64,000 bases of DNA, taken from assembly GCA_023399155.1 (NCBI GenBank), contig JAEWQP010000003.1:62001-126000 (forward strand). Direction: 5' to 3'. This DNA is from Verrucomicrobiota bacterium. Lineage in GTDB: Bacteria > Verrucomicrobiota > Verrucomicrobiia > Opitutales > Opitutaceae. Below the pieces are notes generated by a model, which was not told where the DNA came from, did no database searches, and worked only from the letters and a program-made list of their open reading frames with translations. A program made the position numbers and the translations under genes. Positions 1 through 8,339 of the stretch are shown piece after piece (position 1 is the stretch's first letter; every line of letters begins with the position of its first letter).

Positions 1-415
1 CGGGACGGTTGTCTCCGCCCAGGGCGATGAAGCGGTGCCACTCCTCCATCAGGTGCATGAAGTCGTGCATCGCGGTGGAGCCCGGCCGGCGAACCTCACC
101 CGTGTAGGGGTTGATGTAATACGCGGTGTCTCTTCCGGCGGAGATGGTCACCGCCGCGCCGGGATCATTGGCCAGCGAGATCGCCGGCGACCGCACCTCG
201 GGCAGCGCCTCGCGCACGCGCACCTGCAACTCGGCCAGCGGCAAGCGGGTCGCAGCCGGGTCCGCGGGCGCCGTCACCCGCCGCGCGTCGCGCTCAGCCC
301 AGGCGACGAGTTCCTGCTCGAAGGCCAGGACGACCCCGGTGAAGGACATGATCGCGATGACGAGCCCCGCGACCAGGCCCGCGACAAGATGAATCCAGAA
401 CAGGATCTTTCGCAT
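1..415 (-). CDS. PepSY-associated TM protein (partial, C-terminus beyond window)
   Basis: Only the first 138 codons lie inside the window; the gene runs off the left edge. The protein starts MRKILFWIHLVAG, has a hydrophobic helix at about residues 5-32, then a periplasmic stretch with the pattern YYINPYTGEV followed by a helix-start signature MEEWHRFIALGG. That order (TM helix, short PepSY-like segment, conserved H-R-F/W motif before the next helix) is typical of PepSY_TM (PiuB-like) inner-membrane proteins, which often accompany siderophore receptors and are thought to help in reductive iron release. It lies 145 bases downstream of the siderophore receptor on the same strand, so the two are probably one iron-regulated unit. 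Function in iron uptake is inferred from family and context. Confidence 0.82.
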   Translation of the reverse strand, partial: MRKILFWIHLVAGLVAGLVIAIMSFTGVVLAFEQELVAWAERDARRVTAPADPAATRLPLAELQVRVREALPEVRSPAISLANDPGAAVTISAGRDTAYYINPYTGEVRRPGSTAMHDFMHLMEEWHRFIALGGDNRP

Positions 416-560
416 GGGAGGAATCGATCCGGGCCGTCTCAGCGGCCCACGGGGAGGATAAGGAGCCCGAGGCGGGCGCGCGCGATCAGCACGCAGAGGG
501 CGGACCCGATCTCATCGGGGAGTCGGCCTCGGCGCAGATGCATGATTGGAGGAACCGCGT

Positions 561-2771
561 TCACCAGGTGCGTCCCACGCGAAGCGAGACGGCGCGCGGA
601 TTGGCGCGCTCGAGGTTGAGACCCGTGCCGCCGCCCAGCAGGTAGTCCTCGTTCGTCACGTTCTCGAGGTTCAGGGCGAGCGACCACCCGCCGATCCGCC
701 GGCCGAGGCCGAGGTCGATGCGGTGAAACGCCTTCAGCCGCAGCGGATCGGTGTTGGTGGTCGTATTCAGGGATCCCTGACCGCCGATGCGCTCATCCTG
801 CCAGATGACGCCGCCGTGCACCGACCAGCCGCGCAGGAAGCCATCCTGCACGGTGTAGCGGGAGAACACGGTGACCGCGTGGCGCGGCGTCATCTGCGCC
901 CGGCCGGCGCGCGAGCCATCGATGGCGCGGTCGTAGGCATCGATATAGGCGTAGGTCACGGTCGTGCTCCACGACTGGATCGGGGCGATGGTGAACTCGA
1001 GCTCGACCCCGCGCGAGCGGCGACCCGTGTCGAGCTGGCTGTAGTATCCGGATGGATGCGAGTCGTCGACCGGCTGCGCCACAAGCACGCCATTGAGCTG
1101 CGTGTCAAACACGCTGACCGTCGCCGCCACGACGTTGCGCCAGAACTCGGCCTTTATCCCGGCCTCGTAGCTGTCGCCCTCCGTCGGGTCGAAGCGGCCG
1201 GTGCGTCCATCGATGTCCTCGTAGGCGGCATTCGGCAGCTGGTAACTCGTGCTGTAGCTGCCGTAGACCGAGACCTTGTCGGAGAGCAGGTAGACGAGGC
1301 CGACGTTTGGCGTGACGCCGCTGTCGCGGGAGACCGGCCCGGTGCGGTCGCCGACATAGGCGCCGGAGAGGGAGACGATGAACCGGTTGAAGAGCGTCGT
1401 GCGGTTCTGCAGGTAGACGTTCCACTCGTCGGTGCGGGCGCGGTCGGATGGCACGAGCACGGGGCTGGCGTCCGCCACGAGGGGTGCGTCCGCGATACCG
1501 GTGTAGATGTTGACGAACGACTGGTTCGCCCCGGTGTTCGTGGCGAAGCCGGCGTTCTCGGCGCGACGGAAGTTGACCCCGACCTGCGTCAGGTTCTCCA
1601 CGCCGTCGAGCGGCCGCGCCGTGTAGGAGGTGTTGAGGTCGAGGGTGAGGTCCTCGTAGTCGCGGCCCGTGCGCGAGTGACGGCGTGCGACGACCCAGCT
1701 GCGCGGGTCCGCCGGGTCGCTCTGGTGCAGGGTGCCCGTCTGGACGCCCCAGGCGTTGAGCCTGTATTCGCGTTCATGATACCGAAAGGCGGCGTTCGCC
1801 GACCAGGCGTCGGTGAGCCGCGCCGCGAGGTCGAAGCCCGTGGTGAGGTTCCCGTCGACGCGACCGCCGGCCGCGAGGCTGACGTCGCGCGGCGAGGCGT
1901 CGGCGAGGGTGTAGTCGGTGCGGCCATCGGTCGTGCTGCGCGAGGTCGACGGCGAGATCGAGCTGTTGCGCTGGGCGCGTTCCTCGCGGCTCCACTCGAC
2001 CATCGGAACGATCTCGAAGCGGCGATCCGAATCGATCGCCCAGCCGAGCGAGAGGCGGTAGAACTCGTTGTGGTCGGAGAAGGCCGCTCGATCGAGGTGC
2101 CCGTCCTCGAGGTTGGCAAGCAGCCGGTAGCGCAGGTCGCTGACGCCCGGGACCGGGCCGGTGGCATCGACTTCGAGTTCGAAGCCGGACTTCTCGCCCA
2201 GGCTCAACTCGTCGCCGGCGTACGATCGCACGCGCAACCCGACCGAAACGCTCGAGGCCGGCTGGGGTTTCTTGGTCGTCAGGCTGATCTGACCGCCAGG
2301 GGAGCTGGATGCCCCGTAGAGCACGCCGGCCGGGCCCTTGAGCGCGACCACCTGTTCGTATCCGAAAAGGTTCGGCGAATAGCTGCCGCTGGTGACCCGG
2401 CCGGCAAAGCCGTCGACCTTCCAGTCGCTCGGGCCCATGCGGAAGCCCCGGGAAATGAAATGGTAGCTCCCCGCATTCGCATTCATGCCGGGGACCCAGT
2501 TCAGCACGTCATCCGCCGTCTGGAAGTCCTGGAGCCCGATGCGGGCGGCGTCGATGATCGTCAGGCTGCGGGGACTCTCCAGAACACGGGCCGGGAGCTT
2601 GAGCGACACCGCTTCGAGTGAGGCGGGACGCGTGCCCGTGATCTCGTATTCGGAAAGCCCGATGATTTCGGAATCGTGGACGAAATCGTCGGGCTGGGCG
2701 AACGCCGAGGCGCCGGAAAAACAGCTGCAGGCGAGAAGAACGGTCAGGGGACGGGAAAGTGAGCCGTGCAT
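561..2771 (-). CDS. TonB-dependent siderophore receptor
   Basis: Outer-membrane receptor of 736 residues. From the chosen ATG the protein opens with a signal peptide (MHGSLSRPLTVLLACSCFSG, cleavage near AFA-QPDD). A plug domain follows at about residues 30-155 with the family signature SPRSLTIIDAARI, ISRGF and GPAGVLYG...SPGGQISLTTKKP, then a 22-strand-type barrel ending VSLRVGRTW with a terminal aromatic residue. This matches the TonB-siderophore receptor family in length and motif order. A TTG 13 codons upstream is in frame, but it would put coding sequence over the first Fur-like dyad and in front of the signal peptide, so the ATG is preferred. Imported ligand is probably an Fe(III)-siderophore, which cannot be read from sequence. 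The PepSY membrane gene follows on the same strand. Confidence 0.93.
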   Translation of the reverse strand: MHGSLSRPLTVLLACSCFSGASAFAQPDDFVHDSEIIGLSEYEITGTRPASLEAVSLKLPARVLESPRSLTIIDAARIGLQDFQTADDVLNWVPGMNANAGSYHFISRGFRMGPSDWKVDGFAGRVTSGSYSPNLFGYEQVVALKGPAGVLYGASSSPGGQISLTTKKPQPASSVSVGLRVRSYAGDELSLGEKSGFELEVDATGPVPGVSDLRYRLLANLEDGHLDRAAFSDHNEFYRLSLGWAIDSDRRFEIVPMVEWSREERAQRNSSISPSTSRSTTDGRTDYTLADASPRDVSLAAGGRVDGNLTTGFDLAARLTDAWSANAAFRYHEREYRLNAWGVQTGTLHQSDPADPRSWVVARRHSRTGRDYEDLTLDLNTSYTARPLDGVENLTQVGVNFRRAENAGFATNTGANQSFVNIYTGIADAPLVADASPVLVPSDRARTDEWNVYLQNRTTLFNRFIVSLSGAYVGDRTGPVSRDSGVTPNVGLVYLLSDKVSVYGSYSTSYQLPNAAYEDIDGRTGRFDPTEGDSYEAGIKAEFWRNVVAATVSVFDTQLNGVLVAQPVDDSHPSGYYSQLDTGRRSRGVELEFTIAPIQSWSTTVTYAYIDAYDRAIDGSRAGRAQMTPRHAVTVFSRYTVQDGFLRGWSVHGGVIWQDERIGGQGSLNTTTNTDPLRLKAFHRIDLGLGRRIGGWSLALNLENVTNEDYLLGGGTGLNLERANPRAVSLRVGRTW

Positions 2772-2793
2772 GGAAGGGATGTTTACCAGGTTG

Positions 2794-2810
2794 TTGCGAA
2801 TGAGTCGCAA
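2794..2810 (-). promoter_or_regulatory. Fur-box-like dyad, proximal
   Basis: TTGCGAATGAGTCGCAA is a perfect 6-5-6 inverted repeat 23 bases before the receptor ATG. Read as a 15-mer it matches 9 of 12 fixed positions of the classical Fur 7-1-7 pattern TGAnAATnATTnTCA. Binding by Fur is inferred from the match and from the gene it precedes. Confidence 0.6.
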
Positions 2811-2836
2811 TCGCAGCGCCAGCCGTCAAGCGGTTT

Positions 2837-2853
2837 TTGAGAAGAAGTCTCAA
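2837..2853 (-). promoter_or_regulatory. Fur-box-like dyad, distal
   Basis: TTGAGAAGAAGTCTCAA is a second perfect 6-5-6 inverted repeat, starting 43 bases from the first (about four helical turns, same face of the DNA). Its core TGAGAAGAAGTCTCA matches 10 of 12 fixed positions of the Fur 7-1-7 consensus. The paired spacing supports a cooperative operator for the siderophore receptor. Confidence 0.65.
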
Positions 2854-3048
2854 TCTCATTGATTAGACTCCGAGCGTGCCGTTCCCCGATGTGCACTCAA
2901 AGAATGCATCGTGTCCTAACCACCCCGCGGCGCGCGGAAGAAAAATCGCCCGGGGCTGAAGGGCTTTGCGCCCACGCGGTGTTGAGTGAAAAAGACGCTG
3001 TGTCCGTGGACTGTCGACACCCCGTGGACGCCGCCCTCTGTTCTCACC

Positions 3049-3417
3049 ATGAACTCCACACCCGACCCCCTCGATTCCGCCCTCGAGGCCCTTCGGCTGG
3101 GAACACCCCCTCAACCCGAGTCCGTACAGCATGAAGTCTGGCGGCGTATTGCCCACGGCGAGCAGGCCGCCCAGACGGAGACGCTCCATTGGTGGACGCG
3201 CGTGGAGGCGACCTTCGCCCGGCCCGCGTTCGCGGCCGCCTTCGTGGCGGCGTGCGTGCTACTGGGGCTCTTCCTGGCCGAGGTGCGCGTGGCACGCCTC
3301 CAGTCCGAACGCACCGCCGCACTCGAACAGAACTACCTGCGCCTGGTCGACCCACTCTTCCACGAGGCGTCCGATCGCGGCACGGTCCGCGCGCAACCCG
3401 CCGTGCTCCGCCCATGA
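3049..3417 (+). CDS. small membrane protein, first gene of ECF sigma operon
   Basis: 122-residue protein starting MNSTPDPLDSALEALRLG. Residues 1-50 are hydrophilic and contain an amphipathic helix (ESVQHEVWRRIAHGE); one transmembrane helix follows at about 60-80 (FAAAFVAACVLLGLFLAEV), then a short, mostly polar tail. The layout (cytosolic N-terminal helix, one TM, small periplasmic tail) and position in an operon with an ECF sigma factor suggest an anti-sigma-like or sensor-accessory role, but no zinc-binding HxxxCxxC motif is visible, so this is inference. An in-frame upstream start would add 21 unlikely residues. The stop overlaps the next start as ATGA. Confidence 0.72.
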   Translation: MNSTPDPLDSALEALRLGTPPQPESVQHEVWRRIAHGEQAAQTETLHWWTRVEATFARPAFAAAFVAACVLLGLFLAEVRVARLQSERTAALEQNYLRLVDPLFHEASDRGTVRAQPAVLRP

Positions 3418-3869
3418 AACGCACGATCCTCATCCTTTCCATGGGCCTCGCGTTCGGCGTGTCCGGCCACTTCGCGTGGTTTCGCGCGCATCGTCCTGCC
3501 ACGACGGATACCCTCGACACGCTGGCATGGATGCAGAGCGACCTTGGGCTGGCTCCCGACCAGTTCGCCCGGATCAAGCAACTGCACGAGAAGCTTGAGC
3601 CGCGCCTGCTGCGGCTCGCGTCGGAGGTGGACCGGCTCCGCGCCGAGTTCGCCACGTTCGAGCGCGAGCGCGTCGAGGCCGGCGAAGTCGACTTCCTCAA
3701 GGTGGCCCGCGCCGCGGCCGAGCGCCGGACGATCGACCGCGAGTGCGGCGCGTCCACGAGCCAGCTCGTGGCGGAGGCCATGCGCCTGATGACCCCGGAA
3801 CAACGCAAGCGTTACCTTGAGATTCTTGCGCCGGCGCTCGAAGATGCAGGCAACAGCCGAACTTTTTAA
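3414..3869 (+). CDS. periplasmic Spy/CpxP-like protein
   Basis: 151 residues with an N-terminal signal or anchor (MKRTILILSMGLAFGVSGHF). The mature part is almost wholly alpha-helical and charged, with an LxLxPDQFxRIKQLHEKLEPRL segment at about 47-67 and a second LMTPEQRKRYLEIL segment near 128-141. Two such 'L-T/P-x-Q' helices are characteristic of the Spy/CpxP/heavy-metal-resistance (metal-sensing CnrX-type) superfamily, whose members bind metals or unfolded proteins in the periplasm. It overlaps the preceding membrane gene by four bases and is followed after 34 bases by the ECF sigma factor, so a role in envelope or metal stress sensing upstream of that sigma factor is likely. Confidence 0.72.
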   Translation: MKRTILILSMGLAFGVSGHFAWFRAHRPATTDTLDTLAWMQSDLGLAPDQFARIKQLHEKLEPRLLRLASEVDRLRAEFATFERERVEAGEVDFLKVARAAAERRTIDRECGASTSQLVAEAMRLMTPEQRKRYLEILAPALEDAGNSRTF

Positions 3870-3903
3870 GCCCGCGCTCGCGCCGCGTGCCGGCGCACGC
3901 CCC

Positions 3904-4494
3904 ATGACTACCCCAGATCGAGCCAGGGATCTCGACCTGCTCCATGCCCTTCAGCGCGGGGATGACGGCGCTTTGAACCTCCTCATCGGGCGATGGGAGA
4001 GCCGGCTCTATGCGTTTGCCTGGCGCTACACGCGCAATGCGACGGATGCGCAGGATCTCGTGGCCGAGACGTTCGTGCGGCTCTACCACCAGAACGCACG
4101 CCTGCATGTCGACACCAACGTATCAGCGTGGCTCTACACGACGCTGACCAACCTCTGCCACAACCAGCACCGCTGGCGCCACCGCCACCCCACGGTGAGT
4201 TTCGACGCCACCACCCCGGACGGCACCCCGCTCGTCGCGACGCCGGTGAGTGATGCCGAACCCGCCGCGGACCAGCTCGAGCGCAGCGAATCGGCCGCGA
4301 TGGTGGCGGCCGCGATCGACCGGCTGCCCCACGACCTGCGCGTGGCCGTGATGCTGCATTACTTCGAGAAACTCTCCTACCGCGAAATCGCCGAGATCGC
4401 CGGGTGTTCCGAACGCGGCGTCGAAACGCGGCTGTACCGCGCGCGGCAGCAGTTGCGCGAGACGCTCAGCGCTCGCGCCGGCTTCGGCGACTGA
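3904..4494 (+). CDS. RNA polymerase sigma factor, ECF (sigma-70) family
   Basis: 196 residues, normal for an ECF sigma factor. Region 2 spans about residues 15-80 (YAFAWRYTRNATDAQDLVAE, with the AQDLV/ETF signature that contacts core polymerase and the -10 element). A linker follows at about 95-120, and region 4 at about 130-190 has RLPHDLRVAVMLHYFEKLSYREIAE and the helix-turn-helix CSERGVETRLYRARQQLRE. The ATG at this position gives the usual short N-terminus; an in-frame start 29 codons upstream would lie inside the preceding gene. The sigma gene is last in its operon, after the membrane and Spy-like genes, the reverse of the common sigma-first order. Confidence 0.93.
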   Translation: MTTPDRARDLDLLHALQRGDDGALNLLIGRWESRLYAFAWRYTRNATDAQDLVAETFVRLYHQNARLHVDTNVSAWLYTTLTNLCHNQHRWRHRHPTVSFDATTPDGTPLVATPVSDAEPAADQLERSESAAMVAAAIDRLPHDLRVAVMLHYFEKLSYREIAEIAGCSERGVETRLYRARQQLRETLSARAGFGD

Positions 4495-4901
4495 GCCCGT
4501 CCGCCGCGCCCCCACGCGCTGCGGGGCCGGAGGCCCCCCTCTCCTCCGTCCGCAAGCGACGCGGGCGTCCGCGGAGGTTGCGTTCGCGGGTTTCGACACA
4601 CGTCGAGGTCTGGACCGGACCCACCTTGATTTCCTCAATCGAATCCGGGTCACAGAGTGCGCCAGCCTTTGCCAACGCTTCGGTGGGCCCGCAGAGGACG
4701 ATCACGAAGTTCACTGAGCGGCCTTCGCAGAACCTCAATCAGGCCTTCCCCGGTTCATCCACGAGGCGATCGGCAGAAGCGAACGATCCTCCGCACCGCC
4801 CTTTGCCTCGGCTCGGGTCCGTCCTCCGTGATCGCTGTTGCCACCAGCTCTTTCTAGAGCCTGTCATCCGCGTTCTCCGTCTCGGACCGCAACAAACACC
4901 A
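4495..4901. other. intergenic stretch without a supported gene
   Basis: About 400 bases between the sigma gene and the terminator of the TonB-C protein. A GC hairpin GGGGCC-GGA-GGCCCC at 4523-4537 lies 29 bases after the sigma stop but has no T-run, so it is at best a weak terminator. A minus-strand 90-codon frame (4466-4738) starts at TTG, overlaps the sigma gene and ends in low-complexity Arg/Gly; it is not called. No tRNA or repeat was recognised. Confidence 0.6.
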
Positions 4902-4928
4902 AGGGCGACCCGGAACCCGGGTCGCCCT
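4902..4928 (-). terminator. intrinsic terminator of the TonB-C domain gene
   Basis: A 12-bp perfect stem (AGGGCGACCCGG paired with CCGGGTCGCCCT) with loop AAC lies 30 bases after the stop of the minus-strand gene. On that strand it is followed by CTTGGTGTTTGTTG, moderately T-rich. Confidence 0.75.
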
Positions 4929-4958
4929 CAGCGCCGCCACTCAGTGGTGTTGGAGGAG

Positions 4959-5660
4959 CTATTTGTGGAACTGGAAGGTCTGGCGGGCGCGGGCGAGCAC
5001 CGGCTCGTTTCGACTTGTCGGCGGCTCGAACTTCCAGGTCTCGACGGCTGCGACCGCGAGGATTCCGAGTTCAGGGAAGTCGGCCGCAACCACGGCGGGG
5101 AGTCTCACGGATCCGGCCTCATCGATATAGAACTCGACGACGGCCTGGCCCACGACCCCTTTGTCGGCAAGGACGTCCGAGTAGGCGGGAGCGGCTGCCT
5201 CGATCGGGACCGGCACGCGGTCGAGTTCCGGCAGCGAACGCGGGCGGTAGACCGGCCTCTCCTGGACCATGCGGCTAAGATAGCGCTCTGCATCGAAGCT
5301 GACCACCACGCCCACGGCCTGGAAGTTGAACGCGATCTCCGTCTGCGTCCCGACGGGCTCGCCCCGGAGCACGGTCGGCTCGTAGCGCCAGCTGCGCAGC
5401 GCATCCATCGCAACCTCGGCGAACTGCTTGCGCGTATAGGCAACGGGAAGGATGTCGATCAGCTTGCCTTCGGAGTCGACGGTGATGGCGATACGGGCCC
5501 ACCCTTCGGTGACGCCCTGCTGGCTGAGCATCCACGGGAACGTGGGATCGGTGGTCTGGATGATCCGAAGCGGAATGCGTTCGGTCGGAGCTTCGCTCGG
5601 CGCGGCAAATGCCGGCACGACAAGCGCGGTAAGAAGGGAGATCAGGGTGATGGTCTTCAT
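4959..5660 (-). CDS. secreted protein with two TonB C-terminal-like domains
   Basis: 233 residues. A cleavable signal peptide is clear (MKTITLISLLTALVVPAFA, cut before APSE). Two repeats of the TonB C-terminal fold follow. The first, about residues 38-115, has GWARIAITVDSEGKL and ALRSWRYEPTVLRGEPV; the second, about 150-232, has GQAVVEFYIDEAGSV and AVETWKFEPP. There is no N-terminal membrane anchor and no proline-rich spacer, so this is not a canonical TonB energy transducer; it should be free in the periplasm or bound to another protein. A start eight codons upstream is possible, but this ATG begins the signal peptide and has GGAAAGG about nine bases before it. Two such domains in one soluble protein is unusual. 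Function unknown. Confidence 0.85.
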   Translation of the reverse strand: MKTITLISLLTALVVPAFAAPSEAPTERIPLRIIQTTDPTFPWMLSQQGVTEGWARIAITVDSEGKLIDILPVAYTRKQFAEVAMDALRSWRYEPTVLRGEPVGTQTEIAFNFQAVGVVVSFDAERYLSRMVQERPVYRPRSLPELDRVPVPIEAAAPAYSDVLADKGVVGQAVVEFYIDEAGSVRLPAVVAADFPELGILAVAAVETWKFEPPTSRNEPVLARARQTFQFHK

Positions 5661-5823
5661 GGCGGTGCCTTTCCGGTCCTCCACAACACCGGATCGGCAT
5701 CCAGCCCTTCAGGTACCCGCCTCGAAAGGGCGCGAAACACGCCGGAGATGCGTTCCGGATTGTCGCCGGCGTCCGGGCCTGAAAACCTTCCCGAGTTCCG
5801 ACCGTTCCCCAACCTTTGAGAAC

Positions 5824-6366
5824 ATGGTACCCTCCTCGCGCGGCAGCAGCTTTTGGGCGTTTGTCTTCGGCGTGGCCTTCGGTGCGCTGCTCGGCGCGGT
5901 GCTCATGCACCGATACCTCACGGAACATGCCCTGCGACCGCCCGGCGAAACCGCGCCGCGGGCCGACATCCCCGCGGCACCGCCGTCCGTGGACGACGCG
6001 TTTGATCGCGTCCGGCGCGAGTGGCACCTCACTCCGGAGGAGATCCGCCGCCAGCTCGACCGCGCCGGCCAGGTGATCAAGCGCGAGGGCGGTGCCCTGG
6101 GACAGCGGCTCGACGCGGCCACGCTCGACCCGCGCATCGTCGCGACGATCAAGGCGAAGTACACGCTCGATTCCGCCCTCTCGGCCTGGGACATCGCGGT
6201 CGCCTCGCGCGAGGGCCACGTCACCCTGAGCGGCACGGTGAACGAACCCGACCTCGTGGTGCGAGCGGTCGTGCTCGCGCTCGACACGCGCGGCGTGGTC
6301 GACGTCACCTCGACCCTCACCGTGAAGTCCTCCGCCGCCCCGTCGCTTCCGCCGGTCGAGCCGTGA
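5824..6366 (+). CDS. BON-domain membrane-anchored protein
   Basis: 180 residues. One N-terminal transmembrane helix (about 9-28, FWAFVFGVAFGALLGAVLMH) anchors a hydrophilic domain. Residues about 117-170 form a BON fold, with TIKAKYTLDSALSAWDIAV, SREGHVTLSGTV and VVLALDTRGVVDVTSTL, the usual order of helix, G-x-V-x-L-x-G strand, helix and V-xx-V strand. BON domains occur in OsmY-type envelope stress proteins and secretins, and probably bind membranes or lipids. The ATG was chosen because the TM helix begins directly after it. The gene is convergent with the next gene; a 6-bp GC stem at 6368-6384 between them has no T-run. Confidence 0.85.
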   Translation: MVPSSRGSSFWAFVFGVAFGALLGAVLMHRYLTEHALRPPGETAPRADIPAAPPSVDDAFDRVRREWHLTPEEIRRQLDRAGQVIKREGGALGQRLDAATLDPRIVATIKAKYTLDSALSAWDIAVASREGHVTLSGTVNEPDLVVRAVVLALDTRGVVDVTSTLTVKSSAAPSLPPVEP

Positions 6367-6419
6367 CGTGCGGACCGGCCGCACCGTCGCACGGCGTATC
6401 CACAACATCGTGACGACCC

Positions 6420-8036
6420 TCAGGCCGGGATGCCTTCGCGCGCGGGCACGCCGCGCTGGCCCGTGCCGCTTGAGCTCCTTCGCAGGGTGACCTGCCAGGG
6501 CTGGCCCGGAGCATCGATCCGCCCGGTGAGCTGGTTTTCCTCCACCACCAGGTTGAGCCGCAACCAGGCCTCGTAGGACCCGGGGTCCTGGGGACGATCG
6601 CCGCCGAGCTTGACGACCGGCTCGAGCACGAGATCAAACCCGGCGGTCTCGTAGCGGTTGCACCGCTCCTGCACGGTAAACATGCCCGACCATTCGGCGG
6701 TCTCGAGGCGCGCCATCACCGAGCCCTTGTCCGCACCCGGCACGAAGGCGAGCGCGAGGGCCCTCTCGCCCCGCGCATGGACCGCCTGTCCGACGAAGAC
6801 AGTGCCCGGGGCCACCGCCTCGACCAGCCGCTGACGGCGCGCGTACGCGCGCATGCGGATCGGCTCGAGGGCATCCCGCGCGATCTCCTCGAGCATGAGC
6901 ATGAGATCCCCGCCGAAACTGCTCAGCGTGGACGGCATGCCGGGCGCGAAATGCAGACGCAGCGCAAACGAGCCCTCACTGCCGACGACCGGCCCGCCGC
7001 TCGGGCAGGCATCCTGGGCGCGGGTGGTCGCGTTGATTTCAACGACATGTTCACCCTCGTTGTAGCCGACCATCCCGGCGAAGCGGCGGGCCTGCGCCCA
7101 CGTGCCGTCGTTGCGCAGGAGGAAGACGATGCCGCGGCTCTGCGCGTCCGCCGAGACGATCTCGAGAAAGAAATGCGCGGGCGCCTGCTGGCCGCTCGCG
7201 GTCTCGCCGGTGCCGTGGAAGAATGTCCCCGCCTTCACCGTGGCGAAGAACGCCTCGATGGCGCGGCCGGCGTAATCGGCCCGCGCAAGTTCCAGCTTCT
7301 GGCGGACGGCGTGAACCTCGCGCTCATAGCGCCGCCACGAGCCGATGGTGTCGCGCAACCAGCGCTCGCTCTCGCGGTGGTTGATGATGAGCGGCTCGCC
7401 GAGCGCCGCGATCGGCTCGCCCGTTTCCGCGGTGCTGCCGAGCGTGCCGCCGAACTCCTCCACGGTGTAGACCCAGCCGTTGGGCGTGTGGGCGGCGGAG
7501 GCGGAACCGGTGACGCGCACCTTCGCGCCCTTGGCCGTCTTCAGGCTGACGTGCTTGCGCTGATACGGGTCCGCCGGCATGCGGGCGCGCAGGTCGGCCG
7601 CTCCCGGCGCGTTCTCATCGGCGAGCTGGGTGACGATTTTGCGCACCCACGCAAGTCGCCGCGGGTTGAATCCCTCGAAAAGGAGGGCGGGCGGATCCGC
7701 CGCGCGGTAGAGCGGCTCGCTGAACACCACCTCGGCACCAAAGCGCACGAGGATGCGCGAAAGGCCGCCGCCGGTGTAAACTTCGTGCCGGAGGTCCTTG
7801 AGTTCGAAGGCGCCCGCGTAACCGCGGCTGGCGAGCAACCCGACCAGAAACGCCTCCGTGTCGGACGCGGAAGGCACCGCCGAGTCGCCGCCGAACGCCG
7901 CGAAAGCGCCACCGACGACCATCAGCGCGCCGAGCGTCATCAGGCCCGACCAGCCGAGGAGGGCCGCGACCAGAAAGATCGCGGCTCCGGTCCCGATGGA
8001 GACCACGGACAGGGTTTGTCGCGACGCGAGACGCAT
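6420..8036 (-). CDS. membrane-anchored protein of unknown function
   Basis: 538 residues with two closely spaced hydrophobic helices at the N-terminus (about 9-29 SVVSIGTGAAIFLVAALLGW and 31-49), joined by a very short turn, so both termini are on the same side. The remaining 480 residues are soluble and mixed alpha/beta. They include a segment at about 65-130 that looks like a restriction-endonuclease-like or NERD-like fold start (FLVGLLASRGYAGAFELKDL), but catalytic residues cannot be assigned. I do not recognise the family. The ATG here precedes the helices; the upstream in-frame extension is low-complexity. It is divergent from the response regulator gene at 8340. Confidence 0.8.
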   Translation of the reverse strand: MRLASRQTLSVVSIGTGAAIFLVAALLGWSGLMTLGALMVVGGAFAAFGGDSAVPSASDTEAFLVGLLASRGYAGAFELKDLRHEVYTGGGLSRILVRFGAEVVFSEPLYRAADPPALLFEGFNPRRLAWVRKIVTQLADENAPGAADLRARMPADPYQRKHVSLKTAKGAKVRVTGSASAAHTPNGWVYTVEEFGGTLGSTAETGEPIAALGEPLIINHRESERWLRDTIGSWRRYEREVHAVRQKLELARADYAGRAIEAFFATVKAGTFFHGTGETASGQQAPAHFFLEIVSADAQSRGIVFLLRNDGTWAQARRFAGMVGYNEGEHVVEINATTRAQDACPSGGPVVGSEGSFALRLHFAPGMPSTLSSFGGDLMLMLEEIARDALEPIRMRAYARRQRLVEAVAPGTVFVGQAVHARGERALALAFVPGADKGSVMARLETAEWSGMFTVQERCNRYETAGFDLVLEPVVKLGGDRPQDPGSYEAWLRLNLVVEENQLTGRIDAPGQPWQVTLRRSSSGTGQRGVPAREGIPA

Positions 8037-8339
8037 GACAGCACCGCGGGGAGCAGTTCTTCTCACGGCACACCCGGTCCTGAATGGACCGAAAAGCGCG
8101 CGCGGCGAACACACCGGGACAAGATTTCTGCGGTTTTCACCCGGCCGCGCGCCGAACCTACCCAAGGGCCTGGGCATAAAGCTCCAAGGTTCCTCAGGGC
8201 ACGCGGGCCGCCCCGAAACCGTCGAAGCCACTCGCACTCAGGGCCATCGGTTTGCGGACGACGCGCCCATCGGGGTCGCGAAAATGTGGAAAAAACCCGA
8301 AGAATACCCCGGCGCCTGCCGATAATTAACCCTGCCCTG
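8037..8339. other. divergent spacer with a 6-5-6 dyad
   Basis: 303 bases between two divergent genes with no supported coding sequence. A perfect inverted repeat CGGTCC-TGAAT-GGACCG at 8075-8091 lies 39-55 bases before the minus-strand start and could be an operator. A second, GC-only inverted repeat has arms at 8098-8106 and 8144-8152. GATAAT at 8321-8326, 14 bases before the response-regulator start, resembles a -10 box, but no -35 was found. Confidence 0.4.

Noticed and set aside
4466..4738. 90-codon minus-strand frame in the spacer after the sigma gene
   Set aside because: TTG start, a stop codon directly before it, overlap with the sigma gene and a low-complexity C-terminus; the first 45 residues look somewhat protein-like, but there is no support.
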